Assembly: GCA_030267565.1 (NCBI GenBank)
Contig: BRXU01000029.1
Location: 1,161,001 to 1,225,000, forward strand
Direction: 5' to 3'
Length of the DNA: 64,000 bases
Source: Pleodorina starrii
Lineage: Eukaryota > Chlorophyta > Chlorophyceae > Chlamydomonadales > Volvocaceae
Part shown: piece after piece, positions 37,372 to 49,263 of the stretch
How the letters are laid out: the number at the start of each line of letters is the position of its first letter
Numbering within the stretch: the stretch's first letter is position 1
Notes under the pieces: generated by a model
Seen by the model: the letters and a program-made list of their open reading frames with translations, nothing else
Databases searched by the model: none
What the model was told of the DNA's origin: nothing
Made by a program: the position numbers and the translations under genes

Positions 37372-38880
37372 ATGAAACGGGCGGTGGAGCTGACGGGCCC
37401 CAATAAATCTGATGCGCAAGTGTCGTCAAGGACTTCAGGGCTGTTCATTTTCATTGTTCCAAACCTACCCTAGTGGCCCCTCCAGGCAAAGGTTTGTTGC
37501 TTTGGTCGTCAACCATGGCTCTGTCTGGTTGAAATGACTGAATGCACCCCGCGACCGTGTCACGCGAGTGAGGCGACTTGACCAGCAGAAACCCATGGGC
37601 TACATACAACATCCGACGGGCCCCACGTCGGCCGTAGCCAGTGGCCAACGGCTATGAATTCATAGCCTAAAATTTCCCGCCGGCATGTTCCGACTGCTGA
37701 TGAGTGTTGACCGAGCAGGACGAAGCAATTGTGCCTCTCCAGGGGGAAGGCAGAACGATTGGCAGGGGCACGGAGCTTGCCCAAGCAACATATGATCTCA
37801 CAGTTTTTATTTAATATTTTATATATTACTGAAATTGAATAAAACGAATAAGCTAGTTAACCTAAGCTTGCATTATTGTAATTAGCGAAGAAATTGGTGG
37901 CGAGATATGGTTGGGTTGAAGTTGAGGCATGCCGACATACATCTGCAGTCTGTTTTGTTATTTTAAGGTATAAGAACCGAAACATTTAGGACAATTGCAG
38001 CGGAATAGGCTACATGGGCTGTCCGTCTATAAATAAACCGGACATGTGGCAAAGTCCGACCGCAGCGCTGCTGGATTAAGGGCGCTCCAAATAATCGAAA
38101 TCTTTTGAATGATCAATAATAATACTGAATATGACATTAGAATGGCCAATCAAGGTGCGGCGTCCTAAGGCTGGCGACCCGGCATCGACACGGCCTAACT
38201 ACTAACGGGCCTTGCCTTACTTCCAATCCATTTGGATGCTGAAATCAACGGCTTTGAGGCATTTGGCGCAGAACTGGCCCTTAATTCACGCGCTAGTGGA
38301 CTCTGTTCCAAAGCTAAGTGTAACACCTGGGCACAGAAGGTACAGGCTGGTACAACTCGCACGCAAGCCAACTGGCCATGCACCGCCTGCAGCAGGCAGC
38401 AGCTCATTAAAGGAGATGTGCTGCCAAATGGAAGCAGGTGAAGCTAATCACACAGCCCGCCTTGCCTGGCTTGGGTTGGTGGGCCAGCGCACCGCCGGTA
38501 AGGGTCAATACAGCTGTGGCTGGGCTTCTGCCGGCTTTAAGGTTTGGGCACGCGCACTACTGCAAAACCCAAGGGATAGCAGGAGTCCTTCTCGGAAGGG
38601 AGCCACCGATCCGCTGATCACGGTCACAGCAAGTTTGTGTCTCATGCCATCGAGGGCCTGCGCGCATCCGGCACGGTGAACGAAACCCTGCTCTACACGC
38701 ACGGCCCTTCATGACGTGCCCATTTCGTTCGTAGTCATCCAACAGAAGGAGAAACGAACTGCGCCTCATCTGGGGCGGGCGAGAAGTGTGTAAGCACCTG
38801 CACGTGCTGGCGTTTCTCCATGAGCCCCAGCCACACGCAGCAGGCGGCAGGATGGCTATGCGCTTGGCCCCAACGACCAC
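37372..38880. other. Intergenic DNA with AT-rich islands
   Basis: No gene supported. Strongly AT-rich patches occur near 37798-37880 and 38085-38145, in sharp contrast with the surrounding GC-rich DNA. Confidence 0.45.
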
Positions 38881-39440
38881 ATGTCCGCCTCCAGTCCGCG
38901 CGCCACCCTCGACCTGAAGTCTGGCTCCCACCAAGTGGACGTGCGGGACGCCGCCGACCGCTGGACCTGCTTGGGCTTCGAGCGGCGCGATTGTGTTTGT
39001 TCACGCAAAACACGTATGGTACACGCAGCTCCTTTTGGTCTGACATCGGCCTGCTGCTGCTGGGCCCTCACCCAGCACTTGCGGGAGGTGATGCGGACCT
39101 GGCGGAAAAGAAGGGGTGGCGCTGCTCAGGCTACATCGACGACCAAATAAATCCACGCCCACGAAAACGCCCAAGCCCTGGTCGTCGCACAACAGACCGA
39201 GGTGCTGGATCTGCTGGACCGCTTGGGCTTCTGAGTGAACAAATCAGGAATCCATGCTGGATGGGGGGCCCGCAGCAATACGTACCTGCTGGGTATGCTT
39301 TTAGACACGGTCAAGGGAGTGTTACTCATCGTTCCCGAGGACGGTGCGTTTTTGCCTGCCTGCATCCGCATCTCGCTCGCGAGCAGGAAGGTCAGGGCTC
39401 GCAAGCTCGCCCCTATCAATGGCGGGGCAGCTACTTTCCA
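38881..39440 (+). mobile_element. Decayed retroelement reverse transcriptase, DIRS-like
   Basis: Conserved reverse-transcriptase blocks appear in order but in shifting frames: LDLKSGSHQVDV (38911 onward), CLGFERRD, APFGLTSA, HLREVMRTWRKRRG, the catalytic motif YIDD near 39133, then LLDTVKGVLLIVPEDG and LASRKVRARKLA. The combination of PFGL(T/S)SA, VMR.W, Y(I/L)DD and LASRKVxARxLA resembles DIRS/tyrosine-recombinase retroelements more than Ty3/gypsy. Frameshifts and the lack of an intact ORF mark it as dead. Related sequence may continue to about 40,100, but I cannot define its ends or any terminal repeats. Confidence 0.6.
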
Positions 39441-41012
39441 TGTCTAGGGCCCGTCCTGCACACGTTGCAACCCTTCACGGGACCCAGGGGATTGAGGCAC
39501 CAGGTGGGTCGCTCGGATGACCGCCGATCGAGCGATAAACAGAACTGACGCGCTGACATCATCACTAACGGCTCGGCAAAAAAGCGGAAAACTCCTACGC
39601 CAGCAGCCATTGCCTGCGACGTGCGTCTCCCGGTTTGTATCGCCCATGAAAGGCATCACGCTGCAGGCGGAGTTGAGGCCCCGGGAGCGAGGACGGGAGA
39701 GCACCTTTGCGGACAGCTACCGGTAACTTTCAAAACTGCACGATACGGAATGCTGGATGGTGGACTCATATGAAGGTGTTTGCCGCGGTGATGAACGCCT
39801 CCTGTCTGGGGACCCTTCGAGGTAGACCTGTTCGCGTCGCACACTGACTCACGCCCAACGCGAATGGTTTTCTTTGCCGCTTTATTTCGTGCACGCCATA
39901 CGCAAGGTCGGCCGAGCTACGCACGGACCTGTTTCTGCCAGGTTCCACGAGCAACAAAGTTCCCGTGCGTGCGGTGAACTGGCTAGCCCTCCTTGCCTTG
40001 CTTTCTACTCGCAAGGCCACCTCCCGCATCGCTGCTGTATGTCCCTCCCGACCCTTTCGCCGACCATCTTATGCAGGCAGGGGTAATGACGTGAGCGCAG
40101 GCGCTGCTGGGCCCCATTGGGCTGGAGTCGCACCCCACCCTATTTCAAGGTTGGCGCAAGCAGGAAGCTGACACACATCTCAATACCGCCGGTACAGCCA
40201 AGTTCAGCCAAACAGGAAAGCACGCAGTTGCCAAGCAAAGAATATTCAAGATAGAGGTACATTTGGAAGAATTGCAGCAGGGCACGGTCCTCTAAATAAA
40301 CCACTGTCAACAGACGCACCAACACACCGCCGCAAGTACGTAAGCCGAGCCCGGACAAACCTAACCCACTGCCATCAGGATATACAAGCGCGGACCAGCA
40401 GACAAGATGGAACTATATATCCTCGGGATCACCTGGGCTCACGCACCCTGAAGGCTCTAATCATAACCACCTCTCCACGTCGAAATATCAGCCGAGTAAG
40501 AAGTTGACCTGGGACTACTGCAAAGGCTCACCGGCTTGCTTGCATGCAGCAGTACGTATGTCGGCGGCGCCACACCGGAAGAGTCTCAAGATCTTAGAGC
40601 TCACACGACGACAACGCAAACAGAGAGTACACACGGTTCCTCGGGTCCAGTGTCTGCGTGCGTCGTGCGCGCGGGTAGTCGAAATCACACGCGATCAAAA
40701 CTTCTTCGCCGGAATTACAGCCTCGTTCGTATACGTAGGTACCACAGAGTACACATCAATCATTAAGCACCTAATGCCCCCCCACACACTCACACACGCA
40801 CAACATTGCCTACTTTTGATAATGCCCTCACACAACCGATCCACCGCACACAACCGCTCCACCCCGGGGAGGTCCTGGAACGAACGATGCACGATGCATC
40901 AGCTGGTCGACGGCACCTTAGCTGGCGTGACAGGTACAGGCGCGGTGCGTCCAGTCATCACGGCGGCCGCTGCTGCAAAAGACCTTAATACCTTCACGGC
41001 AGCTAATCACGC
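39441..41012. other. Intergenic DNA, possible retroelement remains
   Basis: No gene supported. The first half may be further decayed retroelement sequence; the last 300 bases are the probable 3' untranslated region of paralogue 2. Confidence 0.4.
40715..40719 (-). terminator. TGTAA polyadenylation motif (minus strand) for paralogue 2
   Basis: TTACA on the + strand, about 300 bases past the stop codon at 41013, a typical volvocine distance. Confidence 0.45.
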
Positions 41013-44000
41013 TCAGTACGGGATGTGGCACTGCCCCACGAGCTGCAGCGTGTGAACCCCCGTCGGGTCCTGCTGCTGCTGCTGCTGCTGCAGCTGCAGC
41101 TCCTCATCACCCTCGAGTCCACGGGCCCGCATCCACGCCTGGGTGGCTTTCAGCGTATCCTCCTTGTACGACTGCCACTTGGCAGCCACGCGGTCCGCCG
41201 CCACTGCCACGGCTGTGTGGTTCCGGAGCGTCTGCAGCTGCACCACTTGCGCCCCCACCAGCAGGGCCATCCGCAGGTTGATATGCATGGAGGCCAACTG
41301 GTTCAGGATCCACAACACCTCCTCCTCCGGCGGTGGTGCCGGAAGCGGCGGCCCCCTAAAACTAGCACCAGTGACAAGGTCCGTTGTGCTGCTGCTGCCG
41401 CCGTGGCTGCTGCTGCCGTGGCTGCTGCCGCCGCCTTGGTTGCTGCCGCCGTGGCTGCCGCCGCCGTGGTTGCTGCCGCCGTGGCTGCTGCCGCCGCCTT
41501 GGTTGCTGCCGCCGTGGCTGCCGCCGCCGTGGTTGCTGCCGCCGTGGCTGCTGCCACCGCTGCTGCCCCTGCCCTCGCCGCTGTTCTCAGTGAAAGAGCC
41601 CAGCTGGCGCTCCGGGTCCGGTCTCGTCACAGCGGCGTCGGCCACGAATCCGCCGATGCCTCCCCCCGCCACAGCGGCGGAAATCTCTTGCACCTCGGCG
41701 GCTGCAGCGGCGGGAGGCTGGCCCACCTGGCTGCCGTTGGGAGCGGCCGGGGCACCGCCGTCACCACTTCCGGCCTCAAGCATGTGCGCATCGGCCGCCA
41801 GACGCTGCTGGTCAGACCCCCCGCCGCCGGGGATGGCGGTGGTCGCCACCGCGAGGGCCGTCGGGCCGCTGACGGCGGCTATGAACTCGGCCAGGCGGTT
41901 GCGCCAGAAGACGAGGGTTCTCCTGGTCTGTAGATCGGGCATGTCTGCGGATTCCGTGCAGCAGGATAACAACAAATGGCGGGGTTACTTCAATGGTGTA
42001 CACATCCTGCGAGCAACAGACCATCTCTTAATACCCTCAAGGGCGGGCGGTGTCACAAGCGTGCCTGGAGATAGACGGGCAAGCATGCAGTTCCCATTCC
42101 CACCCACGACCCACCCATCCCAACTGATGTATGGGGCCTTCGACTTCCGCATGAGGCAGGTGCAATGCAATAAAAAAACCCATGACCATCATTCTGACCC
42201 AGACAGAAATAGCGCACCTACCTACGATCCAGTTGTACAGCCGGGGGTCGTGCCGAAAGGCCGCCCGCACGTCGGGTGACGTGTAGCCGTCAAAGTCGGG
42301 CTCCGGATCGGGCAGCAGCATGGAGCAATCCAGCAGGCGCTCGCCGGGGATGAAGCAGTGTCCCGACGTGCAGTCATCATCTTCCTCCTCACGAAAGGAG
42401 TGCCAAGAGGCCAAGACGTCGGCATCTGCACCCACAGCGGTTTCGGCTACATCGGCGGTTTTTTCAGGCGATACAGCCTCCGCCCCGGCTTCTGCATCGG
42501 CCTCCGCCTGCTGGGCTTTCGCCGCCGCCGCTTCCTCATCCACGGTGGGATTTGAGGCAGGTAGCTGTAAGCCGGAGAAATCGACGCCGCCGTCGGAGTC
42601 GGCCCCGCATGCCACCGCATCTGTGTTGGCGGGCGCCACGCAGTGAGGTTGCAGCTCGGACCGTGCCTGTTGAGGGTGAGGTTGGCCGTTGGGCGGTTGG
42701 TGTTAAGATTGGGCGGTTGGTGCTGGGTGTCCAGCATTGAACTTCGGGATGTTGCGTGGTGTGGGCGCTGTGTCATTGTGCGTGAAGAGGCCGGAGGAAG
42801 GGTAGATGCGTGGCACGAGTCGCATGGAATCACCCGTTACAAGGTAAGTAAGAGGCACAGACGTGCGTGCAAGGGTTTACAGGGTTCTCCATATCTTCCC
42901 GCACTCTACATGCTTTAAGGAACACATAACAATATACAGCCTTATGTCGTTAGCCATTCTCAGCCTTCCAACGCACCTCGGAAACGGAGCAGGCCGGGAC
43001 AGGCCATGGCTGCTGCTGCTCTGGTGGCGGCGGGGGCGGTGGGGGCGGAGGCCTTCAGTGGGGAAAGGGGGAGGGAGGGACCAGACACTTTAACGTTCAG
43101 ACCCTCGCAAAGGCAGCAGAGGCTGCGGTGTGGGGCCCAGGCAGCACCAGTGGCAGTCCGGGGCAGCAAAGAGAATAATTGAGCGATGAGGATTCGAGGG
43201 ACTGCATTGAGCGACAGCACAACCAAGCAAGCAAGCCAGCATCTCTCGCCCAAGCTGCACCGCGTGTCACGTGGGCCTTACCCGGCAAACGCGCCGAGCT
43301 GAGCGGCGGCGGGCTGCGGCCCATAGGAGGGGGCCGGGCTGCAAGGCACCGACAGACCCGCAGGGTGCCAACCCATCTGGGACGGCGGTGGCCCCCACAA
43401 GCTGGCCGGGGCCGGGGTGGCGGACGGCTGCGTCGACCAGGCATCGGGCTGCTGCCGTTGCTGCTGTGGCGGCTGTGGCGGCTGTGGCGGCTGTGGCGGC
43501 TGTGGCGGCTGCTGCTGGTACTGCTGCTGCCGCTCCTGATAATGATGATGATGGGGCGGAGGCGGGATCTGCTCCTGAGGGTGCCGCTGGTGCCGCTGTT
43601 GCGAGTGCTTCAGCTGCTGCTGGTCGTGCTGGTGGTCTTGGTGGTAGTGCTGCTGGTGCTGCGGGTGCTGTGACAGGCGGCCCTGTGCACTGGAGTCAGA
43701 GAACTGGGGAGCATCATTCTTGGCATTGGTGGGAGTTGGAGCAAAGGACTCCCACGGGGCCGCGGCCGAAGACACCGCCTCTGTACTGGGGCCCGGTGGG
43801 TGGGCGGCCGGCTCCGTAGGGTACGGCGGCGGCATGCTGAAATCGCCGCCGCCGCCGCTGCTGCCCCCGCCGAACGGCGACGGCGTCTTGGGCGGAGCAC
43901 TCGAGGTTGCAGCAGCGGCCAAGGAAGACCAGCTGCCCGTTCTGCCGGCATTGCCGAAGCTGTTGCCCTGGCGGTGTTGGGGCACAGGCGGCCCCATGGG

Positions 44001-47000
44001 AAGCGAGGAAGGTGTGGGGCGCCGGTCGACCGTCGGCGGCCGTTGGTACTGCAAGTAAGGGGAGGGCCGGCACGTGCAGGGAACGAACAAGGTCATCATG
44101 CGCAGATTCTCAAATAACAAGTGTCCCGGTAATGAGAAAACACCTCCTTTGCTTTCTCAACCTGGATTGCGCAGGTAGAAGCAGCGTCGGTGCGTAGGGA
44201 TTACTACCGTCGGACGCCCCATCACAGCGTCCCTGCGGCCAGGCTGCAAAGCAGAATTGCCCCCGCAGTACAGCCTGGGACACGAGCGAGCGTGCAACGC
44301 ACCGGCGTCGGCGGGGGCTTCCGGCGAGAAGTCTGGGTGATCCTGACGGTCCGTGGAGCGGGGCGGGACAGCTTGCCCACCTGTAAGTCCAGCCACTCCT
44401 GCGATCGCGAGTTGGGGGTGGCAGCCAGGGTAATTAGGCTGGTACGATACATTCAGGGGTGTCATTATTGGCCGAGTCAGCACGCGATCCTGAACTGCAA
44501 GAGTGCGCCACGTTTCCCTGTCGTACATACGCACATGCACAGCAGGGATTGCGGTACGTTGTTTGACGCGTAGCGGACCGAAGCCCTCTGCTGCCACCGT
44601 GACCATGATTACACGTCCTGCTGCCTTATCCCTTGCCTCGGCAGAAGATGCCACGGAGGCCAGTGAACCCACTCGGTCCTGTACGATACCTCGTGTACGA
44701 TACGGTGGCTGGCTTCCAAGCCAGCATGGACGTACAGCAGGATGCAGGTTACGACATGTTTTTGCCATGTTGGGTACCAACAAGAGTAGTACGTACATAT
44801 CCTGCTGGAACGCGTCGTGCTTTGACACGAAGAAAGGGAACAGAAGTGAACGGCCTCCGAGCGGGCATCAAGCCTCGCGCGCGTCCCGTGCGTGGCCCAG
44901 CTCTCCCCCATGAAACGCGCTCGCAAGCAAGTGGGTACTTCCCGCCTTCGTTCCAACCTCTTGCCTTTGCGCAGATGCCATTCTCGAAGACAAGCCCGCC
45001 GAACTCGGGCAGAGTTTTGTAATTGTAGCGCCTGTGGGGGATGGAGGCACGATACAGGGGTGGGCATGTCCACCGGTCAGCGGACGCCGGTTGCCTAGGA
45101 GGCGTGGAAAGGCCTGACCCGCGGGTCATCCGCAGCGACAGCTAGCAGTAGTCTTATTCGCGTACCTTGCGTGCCAATGTCCGCCCTCGCGCGCGAGTTT
45201 GTAATATTACGGAGCGCCTGCGCCACTTGTTGCCTATCGGGCGGCTTATCGATCGCTTGAGCCCCCTAAACTCGCTAGAAGCCACCAGACGGGGCCGAGT
45301 CGCGCGGGTGCGCCGCCCGCCTCATCAAGCCTCGCATCGAAAGCGTAACGTCCCTAGAATGATCACCCGCAATACCGCGGCTCGACCCACGCGTTGCGCC
45401 CCTCACCACAACACCAACTGCCGCCTAGAGCAGCCCCTTCCCCTAAACACACACGCACGCCCCTCGCCCCGCACCCACGCACCCACCCACCTGTCCCTGC
45501 GGTGGCTGTCCTCCGCCGTCATGACCAATCTGTCCGGCTGCTTTCCGCCGCCCGGTGCCGGAGCCGGCACCAGCCAGAACTGCTTCAGGTGGCGGCCGTC
45601 GTCCAGTGTGATGCTATCCTCGCGCCAAGAGACGTACGGCCTGCAGACGTGCAGGGGAGACAGGGTCGGCGAGCGGAGACCAGAGGGGTTCGCGTAAAAG
45701 ATGGGACGGGAAGCGGGAGGCGGGAGGCGGGAGGGTGTTCTTATGTGGGCGGCCAGCAGCCAGGCGGCCAGGCGCATGGTCCCCGCCGGATCGGCTATAA
45801 GGAAGGAACGGGACGAGCACGGCAAGGGCGGATAGCTTAGAGGCGCGCGGAACAGTCCCGCACCCTGCACTTGCTGTGCCCACCACCACGGGTGCGGTCC
45901 TTCTTTAATCATCCTCGCCGCCACACACACACACCACACACATACACACACAGATACCTGTCGAGGGCCACATCGGGGAGTCGCGAGTAGAGCGGGTCGG
46001 ACGACTCCAGCAGCTCCCGCTCGTGGGGCCGCAGCGGCGGGACTCGAACCATTGAGGTGTCCACGGCCTCGCCTGTGGTTGCAGAAGTTGATTGGGGCTC
46101 TGTGATGGCGGATCGTCCAACGTCAATCGAGCGTGGCAGAACGACACACATACACACTCGCGTTGCCGTGCAGGTAACAAACCAGGACAGCGCTTGTGCA
46201 GAACAATCGCATGTCGGCTCGGGCCGACCAGCAGGGCGCTCGAAGTACGGTACGGTGCCGTATACCGGGCACGCCACACACACACACACACCTGCACCCT
46301 GTGCCGCCAGCCAGTCAAGCACTCGGTTGCGGTTGGTGCAACGTAGCGGGTGGCCAACCACGGGACAGTCGGGCAGTGAGGAGTAGGTGTAGTGACCGGA
46401 GCAGCGCAGATCGGTGCCCTGTAGAGGTGACGATCGACGACGGCGGGGCCGGGACGGGGACGGCGGCGGGGTGGGCGGCAGATTAAGACGGGGAGGGCAG
46501 GGGAGGGCACGAAGGACAGGGTCAGGGGAAGGGTGGGCAGGGAAGGGGGGCGGGTAGGAAGGACCCCGGCCAAAACAAAGGCCTGGAGGAGACGAGGCGG
46601 TTCTACAATTTCGAGAAATAAAACGGAGGAACGCTTGAATATTCCGTTGGCAGACGATGCAATTCACTTAGGGTTGTCGCTTGCTTGTACGGAACCGTAT
46701 GCCTGTACCGCACGCCGGGCAACCAACTAACGGTACATGTCAGTGACCCGCAACTGCAATCATGAAGTCTTACCACAACTGCCAGCTCCGCGTTGTAGTC
46801 CTGGTCCACCAGATAGAAAAGAATGTGGTTGGCGGTGGTCTGCAAGCGCACAAAATGGTAATACCTCCACTCCCGAGCACCGCCACCGCCACCGATGCCT
46901 GCGCCGCCCGCCGCCCCGCCACCGGCTGACGACGAAGGCCCGCCACGGTCCATCCCAGCAGGCGGCATTCGCAGCTGCAGCTGCGGCGGCTGCGGCTGTG

Positions 47001-48867
47001 AACGCGGTTGGTGCTGTTGGGGACCCCTCGAGGAGTACTGCGGCTGCAGCCCAGCAGGCTCCGGAAACTGCGGCCCCTGCTGCAGCTGCCGATGCGGCGG
47101 GCGGTGGTGGTGGTGGTGCTGGTTGTGTGGCAGGGTGGTACCGTGGGGCTCGTACGGTGGCTCCTGCTGCTGCTCCTGTTGCTGCTGCTGGAATGGAGCC
47201 GTACGAGACGTTGGACTGCACGGAACCTGAAGTGCGGCCCGCGCCTGCGATGCAGCACCGGCGGGACCAGCACCCGCTCCTGCCCGCGGCCAGACGCCCT
47301 CCTCTCCACCGCTCGGCGCCACTGCCGATGTGCCGCCTTCAACGAAGCCGGCATCGCTCATTCCGCACGGCGTCTGGTTTCGGGAGGGCAGTGAAGCCCC
47401 TGGAGCCATCAGGGCCGATCGCGTCCCCGCAAGCGGTTGATGATGGTCCTGAGTCGTCGGCTGCCCACCCTGCGGCTGCTGCAGCCGCTGCTGCTGCCAT
47501 TGCTGGGGTTGTGAGGGCCAGGGCGAGGAGACCCCCTTCTCCAGACCGCTGCTTTCCGTGTAACTGCCACGGCGTTGCGGCTGCTGCAGCTGCTGCGTCT
47601 GAGGCTGCGTCTGAGGCTGCTGCCACTGCCGCTGCCGCGGCGGCGATGGCTGCTGCTGCCACTGGCTTGCCGATGTTTGGAAAGGCCCGGGCGACGCTCC
47701 CCTCGGCGCGTCACCGCCGTCGTCAGGCATCCCGCGACCCTGCCACGTGAGCTCCTGCGGAAGCCTTTGCGGCCATTGCTGCTGCTGCTGCTGTTGTTGT
47801 TGCTCCTGCCACAGCTGCTGCCGCTGTTGCTGCTGCTGTTGCTGCTGCCGTTGCTGAATTCGTTGCTGAAGCAGTTGAATCTGTTGGTGGTGTGGCGGCA
47901 GCGGTGGAAGCGGATGTAGCAGGCCGGACGAGCCGGGCTGTGGGGGCCAGGCGGCGCCCGACAGCTGACTTGGGCTTGGAGCGGTGCTGGGCGCCGGCAT
48001 CGGGCCGCAGGCTTGCAGGCTCTGCGTGGGTGGCGGACCTGGTGCCGTGTGATCAGGCGTTACGGCGGCGGAGCTCCAGTCCTGGTAGGGCGGCGGCGGC
48101 TGTGGCGGCGGCTGCCGTGGCGGCGGCTGCGGCGGCAGCTGTGACGGAGCATGATAGTGCTGCTGCTGAGGCGGCTCCGGGTCGGGGGGGGGCCCGACAC
48201 CGGCAAGTGGGAGGTGGTTGGAAGAAAAGGCGGGGGGGAGGTGGCGGTCGGGCGGCGGGTGGGAGGTGGCGTGGGGCAGCGGCACGGCCGGCGGGTAGAC
48301 GTGATATGAGGCCGGCAGGGAGTCCGGGTGGTAGGCGTGCTGGGGGCTCAGCCGCGGAGAGAAGTGGCTCGACGGTGGCGCACCTACAGCAAAGGGCGGC
48401 GAACATATGATTCGCCACGGACAGAGGAGGGAAGGGAAAATTGGAGGGAGAAAAAGGGCGTGGTAAAGTGTCTTGATACACAGTACATCAAAAATGTGTA
48501 TGATGGCGGAGTTACTGGCCGAAGCGCTCGAGGGAAAATGGCCGCTGAAGCGCAAAATCAATCCCCTACTGCACCAGTGTTGGTGTTACGGTCTACGTAT
48601 CCCGCGATGAGTGGTATTACAGCGGCGGGCCGCAACGCCCATTTCTCGTGTCCGTGCGGCGAATCCGCTTCCGTCGCTCAGGGAACAAGCACCAAGCGAA
48701 TATGTGCGTGGCCCCAGCCCGACCCCGACCCCAGCTCGACCTTGCTCAGACTGGAAACCACCGAAGTGCCGCTGCGCGCTCGGGTGTTGACAGGGCGGGT
48801 GCTGCGGCTGGTGCGGACTCGCCCACGCAGTGAAGCCGCCTGTAACGGACGGCCCGCTATCCGCCAT
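41013..48867 (-). CDS. Tandem paralogue 2: Gln/Ala/Pro-rich, candidate VARL (regA/rls-like) regulator
   Basis: Eleven exons on the minus strand: 48741-48867, 46774-48383, 46292-46418, 45958-46072, 45491-45640, 44965-45031, 44348-44398, 43282-44048, 42977-43052, 42222-42666, 41013-41944. Phases agree throughout and predict 1488 residues; an in-frame ATG at 48870 would add one. Exon 2 is Gln/Pro-rich with long Gln and His runs and ends in EWRYYHFVRLQTT. The conserved domain (about 545-750) includes SLPDCPVVGHPLRCTN, RLPDVALDR, PYVSWREDSITLDDGRHLK and FGGLVFENGICAKEWLDLQV. The last segment has the FE...G...K-W spacing of SAND domains; VARL, the volvocine SAND-like DNA-binding domain of RegA and Rls proteins, is my best guess. 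Exons 4 and 6 have the same lengths as in paralogue 1 (115 and 67 bases). Exon 6 ends at a GC donor. Exon 11 contains a Ser-His-Gly-Gly repeat. A nuclear transcription regulator is inferred, not shown. Confidence 0.65.
41395..41565 (-). repeat. Coding minisatellite, 63-bp period
   Basis: Inside exon 11 of paralogue 2, a GCC/GTGG-rich array encodes alternating SHGGSNHGG and SHGGSNQGG units with a 63-base (21-residue) period. Paralogue 1 lacks it, so it arose or expanded after the duplication. Confidence 0.8.
45116..45127. repeat. 12-bp palindrome GACCCGCGGGTC
   Basis: A copy of the recurrent GACCCRYGGGTC palindrome, in an intron of paralogue 2. Confidence 0.4.
45921..45951. repeat. CA microsatellite
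   Basis: An imperfect (CA)n tract within the intron just after exon 4 of paralogue 2. A second CA tract lies at about 46274-46290, next to the exon 3 donor. Confidence 0.85.
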
Positions 48868-49080
48868 CATCGAGGACTGTTGCGACGCAGTGGTTCACAA
48901 GGTAGGTAAATATCACTGCGGGCGTTTCAGGCGTCAACCGCTGCCGGGGTTCGGCCGCGCTGCGAGCACTGCGCTGCTTTCTTCAGTATTTATGTAGTTC
49001 CTTGCTTACAAACGGGTGCCACGTCCTGTGGCTACTTGTAAATGCAATCCTTCCCGGCCTATGCACAGAGACCACCTCTG

Positions 49081-49263
49081 CTCCTGGGGAGTCGGACGGG
49101 CCGTTCCGTTGGCAGGACGCTGCCCGTTTGCCGGCGATGGGCAGCAGAACGCGCTATCTCGAGCTCGATTAGGTTGATTCGGTTGAGTGTTATTGTTTTT
49201 AGTGGTGATCATGGTCAGCGCGAGACGGGCGTCAAGGTTCTGTGGTTGCCGTACATATTCTCA
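49081..49263 (-). promoter_or_regulatory. Conserved upstream block of paralogue 2
   Basis: Partner of the block at 37203-37371. It lies 210-400 bases upstream of the start codon at 48867. Confidence 0.5.
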
